Below, one piece after another: positions 26,626 to 32,403 of a stretch of DNA of 32,403 nt. The stretch is from Bacteroidota bacterium (GTDB lineage: Bacteria > Bacteroidota > Bacteroidia > Sphingobacteriales > Sphingobacteriaceae): positions 1 to 32,403 of the forward strand of contig JAJYRG010000026.1 of assembly GCA_021794195.1 (NCBI GenBank), given 5' to 3'. The position numbers were made by a program, and so were the translations under genes. Every line of letters begins with the position of its first letter. Positions within the stretch are counted from its first letter, which is position 1. Below the pieces are notes generated by a model. It did not search any database. It saw nothing but the letters and a program-made list of their open reading frames with translations, and was not told where the DNA came from.

Positions 26626-26699
26626 TTCTGTTTTTATAGTCTATATGCTTTTAAAAATGCATCATACCCAGATGGTTCTGTCGAAAACACTCGCAGAAC
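26611..26699 (-). promoter_or_regulatory. trp attenuator: leader hairpin 1:2 and possible antiterminator 2:3
   Basis: Hairpin 1:2 on the - strand: GTTCTG (26699-26694) pairs with CAGAAC (26680-26675), with CGA/TCG pairing inside and one bulge. Segment 2 continues as CCATCTGGGT (26675-26666), which can pair with GCCCGATGG of segment 3 (26619-26611): five pairs, one bulged T, three G-C pairs and a G-T wobble. Segment 3 is also the 5' arm of the terminator, so 2:3 and 3:4 exclude each other. This is the geometry of ribosome-mediated attenuation. The pairing is read by eye; no energies were computed. Confidence 0.75.
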
Positions 26700-26733
26700 G
26701 CCACCAGAATATATGAGATGTATGTATGTTCAT
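26662..26733 (-). CDS. trpL: trp operon leader peptide with tandem Trp codons
   Basis: A 23-residue open frame starts with ATG at 26733, 19 bases after the -7 box of the promoter, and ends with TGA at 26664-26662. It begins MNIHTSHIF, then has two adjacent TGG codons (Trp10, Trp11), then RSASVFDRTI, a third Trp codon at residue 22 and a final Val. Three Trp among 23 residues is far above chance, and the frame sits exactly between the promoter and a hairpin/terminator array ahead of trpE. A ribosome short of tryptophanyl-tRNA would stall at the two TGG codons and uncover segment 2, favouring the antiterminator. The AAGAA stretch just before ATG is a plausible ribosome site. Confidence 0.88.
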   Translation of the reverse strand: MNIHTSHIFWWRSASVFDRTIWV

Positions 26734-26751
26734 TTCTTAATTACAATTAAG

Positions 26752-26781
26752 CAAATTTAAGTTTTTTTTTGAAAAGACAAA
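26752..26781 (-). promoter_or_regulatory. Promoter of the trp operon
   Basis: On the - strand TTTG (26781-26778) is followed after 18 bases by TAAATTTG (26759-26752), a full match to the Bacteroidota -7 box. The start site would lie about 5-8 bases on, some 12 bases before the trpL ATG. An AT-only perfect palindrome, arms ATTTTTTC and GAAAAAAT (26781-26798), touches the -33 box; it may be a leftover terminator for trmD or a protein site. Confidence 0.72.
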
Positions 26782-26800
26782 TTTTTTCAAGAAAAAATAT

Positions 26801-27478
26801 TTAATCTTTTAACAAATCCGGTCTCCGTTCCCTTGTTCTTTTTACCTGTTCATCGTGTCTCCACTCTCTGATTTTCGTTTCATGGCCGCTCAGTAAAATA
26901 TCTGGAACTTTATGTCCGCGCCATTCTGCCGGGCGCGTATAAATCGGTGCATCCAATAGATTGTCTTGAAAAGAATCCGAAAGGGCAGAGGTTTCGTCGG
27001 ATAGCACACCGGGAATCAGACGGATAACCGCATCCGTAAATATAGCTGCCGGCAATTCTCCGCCCGAAAGCACATAATCTCCTATGGATATCTCGTGGGT
27101 CACAAAAACATCTCTGATACGCTGATCTATACCCTTATAATGCCCGCAAAGAATCATTAGATTTTTTTTTGTGGAAAATGAATTTGCAATACCCTGATTA
27201 AAAACTTCACCATCGGGTGTCATAAAGACGATGGCATCATATGTTCTTTCGGATTTTAACTTTTCTATACAGTTTGCAAAAGGCTGTATCTGCATGACCA
27301 TTCCTGCGCCACCTCCATATTGGTAATCGTCCACGGATTTATGTTTGTTATCTGCATAATCCCGTAGATTGTGAACATGAATTTCAGCTATATTTTTATT
27401 TTGAGCCCTTTGTAATATGGAGTGAGCAAAAGGGCTTTCTAAAAGAGAAGGCAGTACAGTAATAATATCGAAACGCAT
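26801..27478 (-). CDS. trmD: tRNA (guanine-N1-)-methyltransferase, position 37
   Basis: SPOUT-family enzyme that methylates G37 of tRNAs and prevents frameshifting. The N-terminus [22 protein letters not shown], the substrate-loop [13 protein letters not shown], and the trefoil-knot cofactor site [23 protein letters not shown] and [16 protein letters not shown] are all present. I start at the ATG 27478; the frame extends to a TTG at 27493, but that stretch is the promoter's -7 box. Length then is 225, as usual. No ribosomal protein or 16S processing genes are adjacent, unlike many bacteria. Confidence 0.95.
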   Translation of the reverse strand: MRFDIITVLPSLLESPFAHSILQRAQNKNIAEIHVHNLRDYADNKHKSVDDYQYGGGAGMVMQIQPFANCIEKLKSERTYDAIVFMTPDGEVFNQGIANSFSTKKNLMILCGHYKGIDQRIRDVFVTHEISIGDYVLSGGELPAAIFTDAVIRLIPGVLSDETSALSDSFQDNLLDAPIYTRPAEWRGHKVPDILLSGHETKIREWRHDEQVKRTRERRPDLLKD

Positions 27479-27482
27479 AGGA

Positions 27483-27490
27483 CAAATATA
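27483..27490 (-). promoter_or_regulatory. -7 box 4 bases before the trmD start codon
   Basis: TATATTTG on the - strand is a full match to TAnnTTTG and is followed by just four bases before the trmD ATG. If used, the transcript would start at or next to the start codon, so it would be leaderless. No -33 TTG is visible at normal distance. Confidence 0.5.
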
Positions 27491-27566
27491 CAACTTTGAA
27501 GGAGCCCTAAAAGCTTTAAATCGTAGAATTAAAACAACTTGTAAAACTCCTTCAAAATAGTATTTC

Positions 27567-28556
27567 TTATACTTCTACAGCCATGTCCATTTTGAAATCC
27601 TCATCTTTAAGATGGACAATCTCTAGTGCCTTTTCGTAGTTTGTAGATTTTTTCGAGAAAAAATCGTGCTGAGTAGTCTCTGTATTCAGCCCATTAAGTA
27701 CAATAGGGTTTACCTGTTTTACTTCAAAGATGGGCTCAAAACCCATATTCATCAAAGCTTTATTCCCATTATAGCGTACATACTCTTTTACTTCGGCGGT
27801 CAATCCTACTTCGGTATAAATCTCCTCGGTATATTTCATTTCATTTTGATAGAGCTCATCCAATACACTCAAAAACTTCTGCTTCATCTCTTCTTTATTA
27901 TCCAGGGTCTTATAAACATCTTGCGCTATTAAACCCACGAAAATACCGTGTATAGACTCATCAGCAACAATTTTTTTAATAATATCTGCTGAAGCGACCA
28001 TCTGTCCTTGTCCACATAACCAAAGTGGCAGGAAAAACCCAGAATAAAACAAGAAAGACTCCAGCAAAACCGACGCTCCTAAAGCCATAAATAAATCTTC
28101 GTCTGTCGCATCCGGCTTATCTACTCCTCTGTAATACGAATCAATCGTTCTCGCCTTAAACTGTAAATATTTATTTTCCCGTACCCAGCCAAACACATCA
28201 TTGATTTCATTCGTGGAGGCAACGGTCGTAAAGATCGTCGAGTAAGATTTAGCATGAATAGCTTCCATCATACACATATATGACAATACAGCTTTATTTT
28301 GCAAGGAGTCGACATGATCAATAATCTTGGGCATACCGGTGTGGCTCTGCAATGTATCCAAGAGGGTCAAGCCACCTAAAGCTTTTTTATAAGTAGACTT
28401 CATCTCATAGCTCAGCCCTTTCCAGCTATCCATATCTTTGGATGGGATATATTCCGTATCTATCCAAAACTGCTTAATATTCTGCTCCCAAAATACCTGT
28501 GCATAATCGTTATCCGGTTTATTCCAGTTTACCGCATTAAATACTTTATTCTCCAT
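27567..28556 (-). CDS. nrdF: Class Ib ribonucleotide reductase small subunit
   Basis: Dimetal-tyrosyl radical subunit that supplies the radical for NrdE. Metal ligands and radical residue are in the expected order: Asp67, Glu98, His101, tyrosyl radical Tyr105 (MEAIHAKSY), Glu166 ([11 protein letters not shown]) and Glu200/His203 ([12 protein letters not shown]). 329 residues is normal for NrdF. Assignment to class Ib rests on this sequence plus nrdI and nrdH in the same operon. It begins 113 bases after nrdE; that gap shows no gene or clear promoter. Confidence 0.93.
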   Translation of the reverse strand: MENKVFNAVNWNKPDNDYAQVFWEQNIKQFWIDTEYIPSKDMDSWKGLSYEMKSTYKKALGGLTLLDTLQSHTGMPKIIDHVDSLQNKAVLSYMCMMEAIHAKSYSTIFTTVASTNEINDVFGWVRENKYLQFKARTIDSYYRGVDKPDATDEDLFMALGASVLLESFLFYSGFFLPLWLCGQGQMVASADIIKKIVADESIHGIFVGLIAQDVYKTLDNKEEMKQKFLSVLDELYQNEMKYTEEIYTEVGLTAEVKEYVRYNGNKALMNMGFEPIFEVKQVNPIVLNGLNTETTQHDFFSKKSTNYEKALEIVHLKDEDFKMDMAVEV

Positions 28557-28669
28557 TTTTTTCGATTCAATTTAAGTAGAAAGAGATTCAAAATATTTCC
28601 ATTCTTTTATATTTGATGGATTTTATTTTAAATCTCCTTCTTTATTTCTTTCATTATTACTTCCTCATC

Positions 28670-30775
28670 TTATGCTGAGCAAGACACACACTCGTCAATA
28701 GACGATTTACGCGTACGGGTATAATACAAAGACTTTAGCCCTAATTTATGTGCATATATATAATATTTCGCCAAATCCCGTGTCGTATTCTTCGAATCGG
28801 TGTGCAATATCGTAGAAACCCCTTGATCTATATGTCTCTGAATAACCGATATCATTTTCAACACTTTTTTCTGATCCATATCATAGGCGGATTTGAAATA
28901 GAAAAGGTTGTCATTCGTCAGGTACGGCATAGGATAATATGTAGTAGAATCTCCGTATTCCCTTACCTCTATAGCGTCTACAATCGGCATCACAGAAGCT
29001 GTGGAGTTCATGATATATGAAGTAGATTGATTCGGCGCAATAGCCATCCGGTATGCGTGATAAACGCCGTGTTCCTGTACCTTTTCTTTCAAGTTTTGCC
29101 AATCTTCTATGGACGGGATGTGAATCCCTTCAAACATTTCTTTGACCTTATCCGATTGTGGCAAATAATCTCTTTCTAAGTACATATCAAAATAACGGCC
29201 ATTCGCATATTCGGATTTGTCAAAGCCTTTAAATGTTTCATTTCGCTCTTTTGCAATCTCCATAGAGGTTTCCAAAGAATAATAATTCACCATCATGAAG
29301 AAAGTATTCGCAAAATCCAAAGCTTCAAAAGATTCATACATGACAAAGTTTTTTGCCAAATACCCATGCAGATTCATTGCTCCCAAGCCTACAGAATGTA
29401 GCTCTCTATTCGCTTTTGCAATAGACGGAACCATATTAATATCCGTCACGTCGCTAACCACAGTCAAAGCATGCATAGCAGATTTCACAGCCTCTTTTAC
29501 GCGTTTGTTGTCCATTACTGTAGCGATATTTAACGAACCGAGATTACAAGATATCCCATACCTAATGGTATCTTCCTGTCCGTAAATATTAATATCCGAA
29601 ACTTCAGAAACCTGCATTATCTCCGTGCACAGGTTAGAAAACTTAACAGAGCCCACTTCGCGGAGCGGGTGTACGCGATTGGCATTTTCTTTAAAGAAAA
29701 TATAAGGATATCCTGATTCTTTTTGCGTCTGTGCAATGCGTACCAGCAAGTGGCGGGCATTTACTTTTTTCTTCTTTATATTCGGATTTGTAATGAGCTC
29801 GGCATACATTTCATCCATATCCATTTCATCCAGATATTTGCCGTATTCAGTCATGACAGTATGCGGATAGATCAAATAGCAAACTTCGTCCTTCTCCGCC
29901 AGCTCCATGAACTTGTCCGGAATAATAATACCTATGGATAGGGATTTGATGCGTATTTTTTCGTCAACATTTATCTTTTTACAGTCTAAAAACTCTTCAA
30001 TATCTGCGTGAAAAATATTGAGGTATACAGCACCTGCACCCGGTCTTTGTCCAAGTTGGTTGGCATAAGAAAATGTATCTTCCATTATTTTCATAATCGG
30101 CAATACACCTCCCGCACGGCCATCTACCCCTTTGATAGCTTCTCCTCGGGCACGGATTTTAGAAATATTAAAGGCTACCCCTCCTCCTATTGAAGAGAGC
30201 TTCATAGCCGAGTCAACTGCATAGCCAATTCCATTCAGATTGTCCCCAACTTCATCCAAAAAACATGAAACCAGTTCACCGGAACGTTTTTTACCTGCAT
30301 TCAAAAAAGTAGGTGTTGCCGGCTGATATTCTTGGTTGATAAAAGTTTCAGCATACTCTATGGCTTTTTTCGGGCCTTTCCCTCTTGCTAAAAACAAAGC
30401 TACCGCAACAACTCTGTCTTCATATCTTTCTAAAAAATTCTTCCCCGAATCATCTCTAAGAGCATAGCTTTGAAAAAACTTAAAAGCACTCATAAAAGAT
30501 TGGAAACGGAATTTTTTGGCATATATATAATTGTACACCTCTTCCATTTCTTCAAAAGTGTACCACTCATAGAAATTGATATAATAATCATTTTCTATTA
30601 AGTAATCTATCTTTTCTTTGAGCGTATAAAAGAAAACGGTGTTTTTGTTTACGTATTCTAAAAAATAGGCTCTTACTGCTTCTTTATCTTTATGCAAGCT
30701 GAATTCATCATCTTGCTTAACCATTATCTCATTGTTAAGCAATATCCAACTCTTCGCTACGTCGTTTGCTATCAT
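28670..30775 (-). CDS. nrdE: Class Ib ribonucleotide reductase large subunit
   Basis: Catalytic subunit that reduces ribonucleoside diphosphates to deoxy forms. Active-site residues: Cys171 (GELVSCFL), Asn381-Cys383-Glu385 (NLCTE, with the thiyl-radical Cys383), Cys410 (GISCNLGSLNI) and the C-terminal redox pair CVSC. The N-terminus lacks the ATP cone, as in most class Ib enzymes. I keep the start at 30775, which overlaps nrdI by 41 bases: residues after it (SWILLNNEIM) align in pattern with the N-terminus of known NrdE. An internal ATG at 30724 would avoid the overlap. Confidence 0.94.
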   Translation of the reverse strand: MIANDVAKSWILLNNEIMVKQDDEFSLHKDKEAVRAYFLEYVNKNTVFFYTLKEKIDYLIENDYYINFYEWYTFEEMEEVYNYIYAKKFRFQSFMSAFKFFQSYALRDDSGKNFLERYEDRVVAVALFLARGKGPKKAIEYAETFINQEYQPATPTFLNAGKKRSGELVSCFLDEVGDNLNGIGYAVDSAMKLSSIGGGVAFNISKIRARGEAIKGVDGRAGGVLPIMKIMEDTFSYANQLGQRPGAGAVYLNIFHADIEEFLDCKKINVDEKIRIKSLSIGIIIPDKFMELAEKDEVCYLIYPHTVMTEYGKYLDEMDMDEMYAELITNPNIKKKKVNARHLLVRIAQTQKESGYPYIFFKENANRVHPLREVGSVKFSNLCTEIMQVSEVSDINIYGQEDTIRYGISCNLGSLNIATVMDNKRVKEAVKSAMHALTVVSDVTDINMVPSIAKANRELHSVGLGAMNLHGYLAKNFVMYESFEALDFANTFFMMVNYYSLETSMEIAKERNETFKGFDKSEYANGRYFDMYLERDYLPQSDKVKEMFEGIHIPSIEDWQNLKEKVQEHGVYHAYRMAIAPNQSTSYIMNSTASVMPIVDAIEVREYGDSTTYYPMPYLTNDNLFYFKSAYDMDQKKVLKMISVIQRHIDQGVSTILHTDSKNTTRDLAKYYIYAHKLGLKSLYYTRTRKSSIDECVSCSA

Positions 30776-31142
30776 AGTGGTTGTTTTTAATAATGTCTAT
30801 AAATTTGTTAATATCCTCCATTGTTCCCGAAAGCTCAAATTTGAAAGCTATGGGTATATCTAACTCTTCTGATATTTTATCGGCTGCTACCGCATAGTTT
30901 TGCCCCCAGTTCATATTCCCACTTGAAGACACAGAATAGATCATATTAGATGCTCTATCCAAAAACTCTTCGGTGGCTTCTGGGATTTGCCCAAAGTTTG
31001 TCGTAAAAGTCACAAGATGTCCCGGTTCCTTTGCTTCTAACTCTGGCGATATCTTATATGCCTCCCACCCTGTAATCTGCGTAACTTTGTTTATAAAGCG
31101 TTGCACATTACCTGTTCGCGAATCATAATATATATGTACCAT
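30735..31142 (-). CDS. nrdI: NrdI flavodoxin-like activator of class Ib ribonucleotide reductase
   Basis: Small flavoprotein that in studied systems supplies oxidant for building the dimanganese-tyrosyl radical of NrdF. The FMN phosphate loop is YYDSRTGNVQRFI, the isoalloxazine-binding loops include FTTNFGQIPEAT, and the SSSGNMNWGQNYAVAADKI segment is the NrdI signature. 135 residues is normal. Lies between nrdH and nrdE and overlaps nrdE by 41 bases. Its presence suggests the reductase can work with manganese. Confidence 0.93.
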   Translation of the reverse strand: MVHIYYDSRTGNVQRFINKVTQITGWEAYKISPELEAKEPGHLVTFTTNFGQIPEATEEFLDRASNMIYSVSSSGNMNWGQNYAVAADKISEELDIPIAFKFELSGTMEDINKFIDIIKNNHYDSKRRSEELDIA

Positions 31143-31174
31143 AATAGGACTCTTTTAAATAATACGTTTTAAAA

Positions 31175-31408
31175 TTATTGTGCTATTCCTTGTAATTCAT
31201 CTGGCCTGAAACCAATGATTCTCTGTTGCACCACTTCCCCATCTAACACCAATACCGTGGGTACTGTTCGAACTTTATACTTTACGGCTAACTCCGGATC
31301 ATCAAACGGGTTAATCCGCTCGTAAGACACACCCTTCTCGTCCAAAAAAGCAGACACTTGGTCGCATGGAACACAATCATTCTTTTCAAATTTAATTACT
31401 CTTGACAT
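31175..31408 (-). CDS. nrdH: NrdH-like glutaredoxin/thioredoxin for ribonucleotide reductase
   Basis: 77-residue thioredoxin-fold protein that is probably the electron donor for NrdE. The redox motif is CVPC (Cys12, Cys15), followed by the cis-proline TVPT and the C-terminal GEVVQQRIIGFRPDEL, typical of NrdH. The usual NrdH motif is C-M/V-Q-C, so Pro in place of Gln makes it closer to classical thioredoxin-like. First gene of the nrdHIEF operon, 32 bases ahead of nrdI. Confidence 0.88.
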   Translation of the reverse strand: MSRVIKFEKNDCVPCDQVSAFLDEKGVSYERINPFDDPELAVKYKVRTVPTVLVLDGEVVQQRIIGFRPDELQGIAQ

Positions 31409-31443
31409 GTTTATCTTCTTATATATTTTTGTCGACTCTCTTC

Positions 31444-31484
31444 GTCTTTTTGAATCCCTTCTCTTTATGAAAGAGAAAAAAGAC
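31444..31484 (-). promoter_or_regulatory. Nested hairpin in the nrdH leader
   Basis: On both strands TTCTCTTT (31459-31466) and AAAGAGAA (31470-31477) form a perfect 8-bp stem with a 3-base loop. Outer arms GTCTTTTT (31444-31451) and AAAAAGAC (31477-31484) extend it with an asymmetric internal loop. It begins about 36 bases before the nrdH start codon, with no U tail, so it is more likely a leader structure than a terminator. Confidence 0.4.
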
Positions 31485-31505
31485 CGAGTTTACTATTGTT
31501 CTTTT

Positions 31506-31534
31506 CAAATCTCTGCGTACAGAACGTCCGCAAA
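31506..31534 (-). promoter_or_regulatory. Possible nrd operon promoter
   Basis: On the - strand TTTG (31534-31531), 17 bases, then GAGATTTG (31513-31506), which matches the TAnnTTTG box at all fixed positions but one. About 100 bases of leader before nrdH would include the nested hairpin. Another 7-of-8 type box, CATATTTG, lies at 31549-31542. Confidence 0.3.
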
Positions 31535-31579
31535 ACCATCACAAATATGCCTTTTAATAAGAGGGGATAAAAACGATAC

Positions 31580-31676
31580 TTTTCCACACATCTGTGGAAA
31601 ACATAGCCGGAAGGGCGATAAAAACTAAAAGCACAATATAAATCACTGATAAACAACACGAAATAAATGTGGATAA
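31580..31676. promoter_or_regulatory. Three DnaA-box-like sites upstream of the nrd operon
   Basis: TTTTCCACA (31580-31588) and its exact inverse TGTGGAAAA (31593-31601) flank a 4-base centre, making a perfect 9-bp inverted repeat. TGTGGATAA (31668-31676) is the perfect E. coli-type DnaA box TTATCCACA on the - strand. They lie between the nrdH and surE genes, in a 666-base gap. Confidence 0.5.
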
Positions 31677-31883
31677 CTCGCATCCCCCTTCTCTTCGCTC
31701 CAAAAAGGTGCAAGACTACAATATAACAAAATCATGCTATTCAAACAAGGCTAAAAAGAACCCGTTTTTGATTATGGCATTCAGATGATACATCTCTTAT
31801 CCTCTCCCGGAAGATACCGGACCCTTTCCATCTCAAAATGTGTTCGAAGCTTTAATTAGAAAGAAAAACACTTCCTGTTTAGG

Positions 31884-31901
31884 TTCTATTTTCAAATAGA
31901 A
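31884..31901. repeat. Inverted repeat in the nrdH-surE gap
   Basis: Arms TTCTATTT (31884-31891) and AAATAGAA (31894-31901) with a 2-base centre. No T run follows. The role is unknown; it might be a terminator remnant or a protein-binding site. Confidence 0.35.
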
Positions 31902-31929
31902 AAGAGAGCAGGGCGGTTCTTCCTTTTTA

Positions 31930-31992
31930 TCCTTATACAGCACACGTATAAGGAGCGATTTAGAATGACTGTAAAAAAATTACGTACTTTTG
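31930..31992 (+). promoter_or_regulatory. Candidate surE promoter with upstream inverted repeat
   Basis: TACTTTTG (31985-31992) is a full match to the -7 box and lies 82 bases before the surE ATG. About 30 bases upstream, TCCTTATAC (31930-31938) and GTATAAGGA (31946-31954) form a perfect 9-bp inverted repeat with a 7-base loop, placed like an operator or activator site. No good -33 TTG was found. Confidence 0.45.
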
Positions 31993-32074
31993 CTTCTATC
32001 GCTATTAAAATGTGAAAAGCATATAATAAGATTTAAGTTTTGAACTTATATATAAAAATAAAGAGCATCGTATT

Positions 32075-32403
32075 ATGAGGAAAGCCGATCCTAAAATTTT
32101 GGTAGTTAATGACGACGGCATCACGGCTCCCGGAATTAAAGTATTGATAGAAGAAATGCAAAAAATCGGAAAGGTGACAGTGGTGGCTCCTGACAAACCA
32201 CAATCCGGTATGGGTCACGCGATAACCATCGGTGAGCCTTTACGTTTGGATCATATTGATTTATATAGTGGAGTTGAAATGTATAAATGTTCGGGAACGC
32301 CAGTGGATTGTGTAAAACTGGCTGTCAACAAAATTTTTGGCGGCAAAAAACCAGACATATGTGTATCAGGTGTTAACCACGGTCTAAATAATTCAATAAA
32401 TGT
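32075..32403 (+). CDS. surE: 5'-nucleotidase SurE (N-terminal part, runs off the window)
   Basis: Metal-dependent nucleoside monophosphate phosphatase of the survival protein family. The first 109 codons are present. They carry VNDDGITAPG with the adjacent Asp metal ligands, the Ser of APDKPQSGMGHAIT, then SGTPVDCVKLA and VSGVNHGLN with the Asn ligand, all in family order. The start is ATG at 32075 (MRKADPKILVVNDDG). The gene is cut by the right edge of the window; nothing indicates it is broken. Divergent from the nrd operon. Confidence 0.95.
   Translation, partial: MRKADPKILVVNDDGITAPGIKVLIEEMQKIGKVTVVAPDKPQSGMGHAITIGEPLRLDHIDLYSGVEMYKCSGTPVDCVKLAVNKIFGGKKPDICVSGVNHGLNNSIN

Noticed and set aside
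27478-27493. Longer trmD start at a TTG, 27493
   Set aside because: Same reason: the extra codons form the TATATTTG box. The ATG at 27478 gives the normal N-terminus.
31465-31713. 82-codon open frame upstream of nrdH
   Set aside because: No family motif; it covers the DnaA-box-like sites and a leader hairpin, and looks like a chance frame in regulatory DNA.
31625-31735. Possible NrdR boxes (ATATTGT half-sites)
   Set aside because: Only half-sites resemble the consensus and their spacing does not fit the tandem-box rule; chance in AT-rich DNA is likely.
1-32403. tRNA, rRNA, CRISPR, insertion sequences, phage genes
   Set aside because: I looked for tRNA-like arms, short spaced repeats, transposase motifs and integrases and saw none that I could support.

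Overview
This window is a stretch of chromosome from a low-GC Bacteroidota bacterium, most likely a member of the Sphingobacteriales. The evidence is a SusC/SusD polysaccharide-utilisation locus, a DUF6377-type regulator, a DUF5683 gene inside a parA-parB-dapB-lepB run, and repeated promoters of the Bacteroidota type (-7 box TAnnTTTG) ahead of genes. I see no tRNA, rRNA, insertion sequence or CRISPR array. Genus is not resolvable by eye.

Layout. 1-447 has no convincing gene but holds a strong inverted repeat. 448-1233 (-) is a CpsB/YwqE-type PHP phosphatase. 1505-10782 (-) is a polysaccharide-utilisation locus read right to left: DUF6377 membrane regulator, susC, susD, GH30 lipoprotein, SusE-like binding lipoprotein. 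It resembles the known beta-1,6-glucan loci of Bacteroides but lacks a GH3 enzyme. 10806-14480 (-) is a pair, ThuA-like protein and a large propeller/cytochrome c lipoprotein, with visibly higher GC than both flanks. 14634-19377 (-) is the housekeeping run parA, parB, DUF5683 protein, dapB, lepB. 19378-19860 is gene-free with several inverted repeats. 19861-22563 (+) holds a tandem universal stress protein, an acylphosphatase and a polysaccharide flippase. 22660-26733 (-) is a tryptophan operon with its own leader peptide (trpL), then trpE, trpG and trpC, followed by dusB from its own promoter. 27478 and 27567-31408 (-) carry trmD and a class Ib ribonucleotide reductase operon nrdH-nrdI-nrdE-nrdF. 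surE starts at 32075 (+) and runs off the end.

The strongest observations concern the trp operon. Upstream of trpE, unannotated by ORF length, is a complete ribosome-mediated attenuator: a TAnnTTTG promoter, a 23-residue leader peptide with tandem Trp codons, a 1:2 hairpin, a possible 2:3 antiterminator and an intrinsic terminator. The second gene, trpG, keeps the class I glutamine amidotransferase fold but has lost all three catalytic residues (Cys to Gly, His to Ser, Glu to Asp). trpD is absent between trpG and trpC. So the operon appears to make an anthranilate synthase that is still tryptophan-controlled but cannot hydrolyse glutamine by the usual mechanism. Other leads are a perfect palindrome over the dusB promoter, several genes whose -7 box lies so close to the start codon that their mRNAs should be leaderless or nearly so, DnaA-box-like sites ahead of the nrd operon, and alternative hairpins in the parA-usp gap. 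All calls are from reading the sequence; no database search was run.
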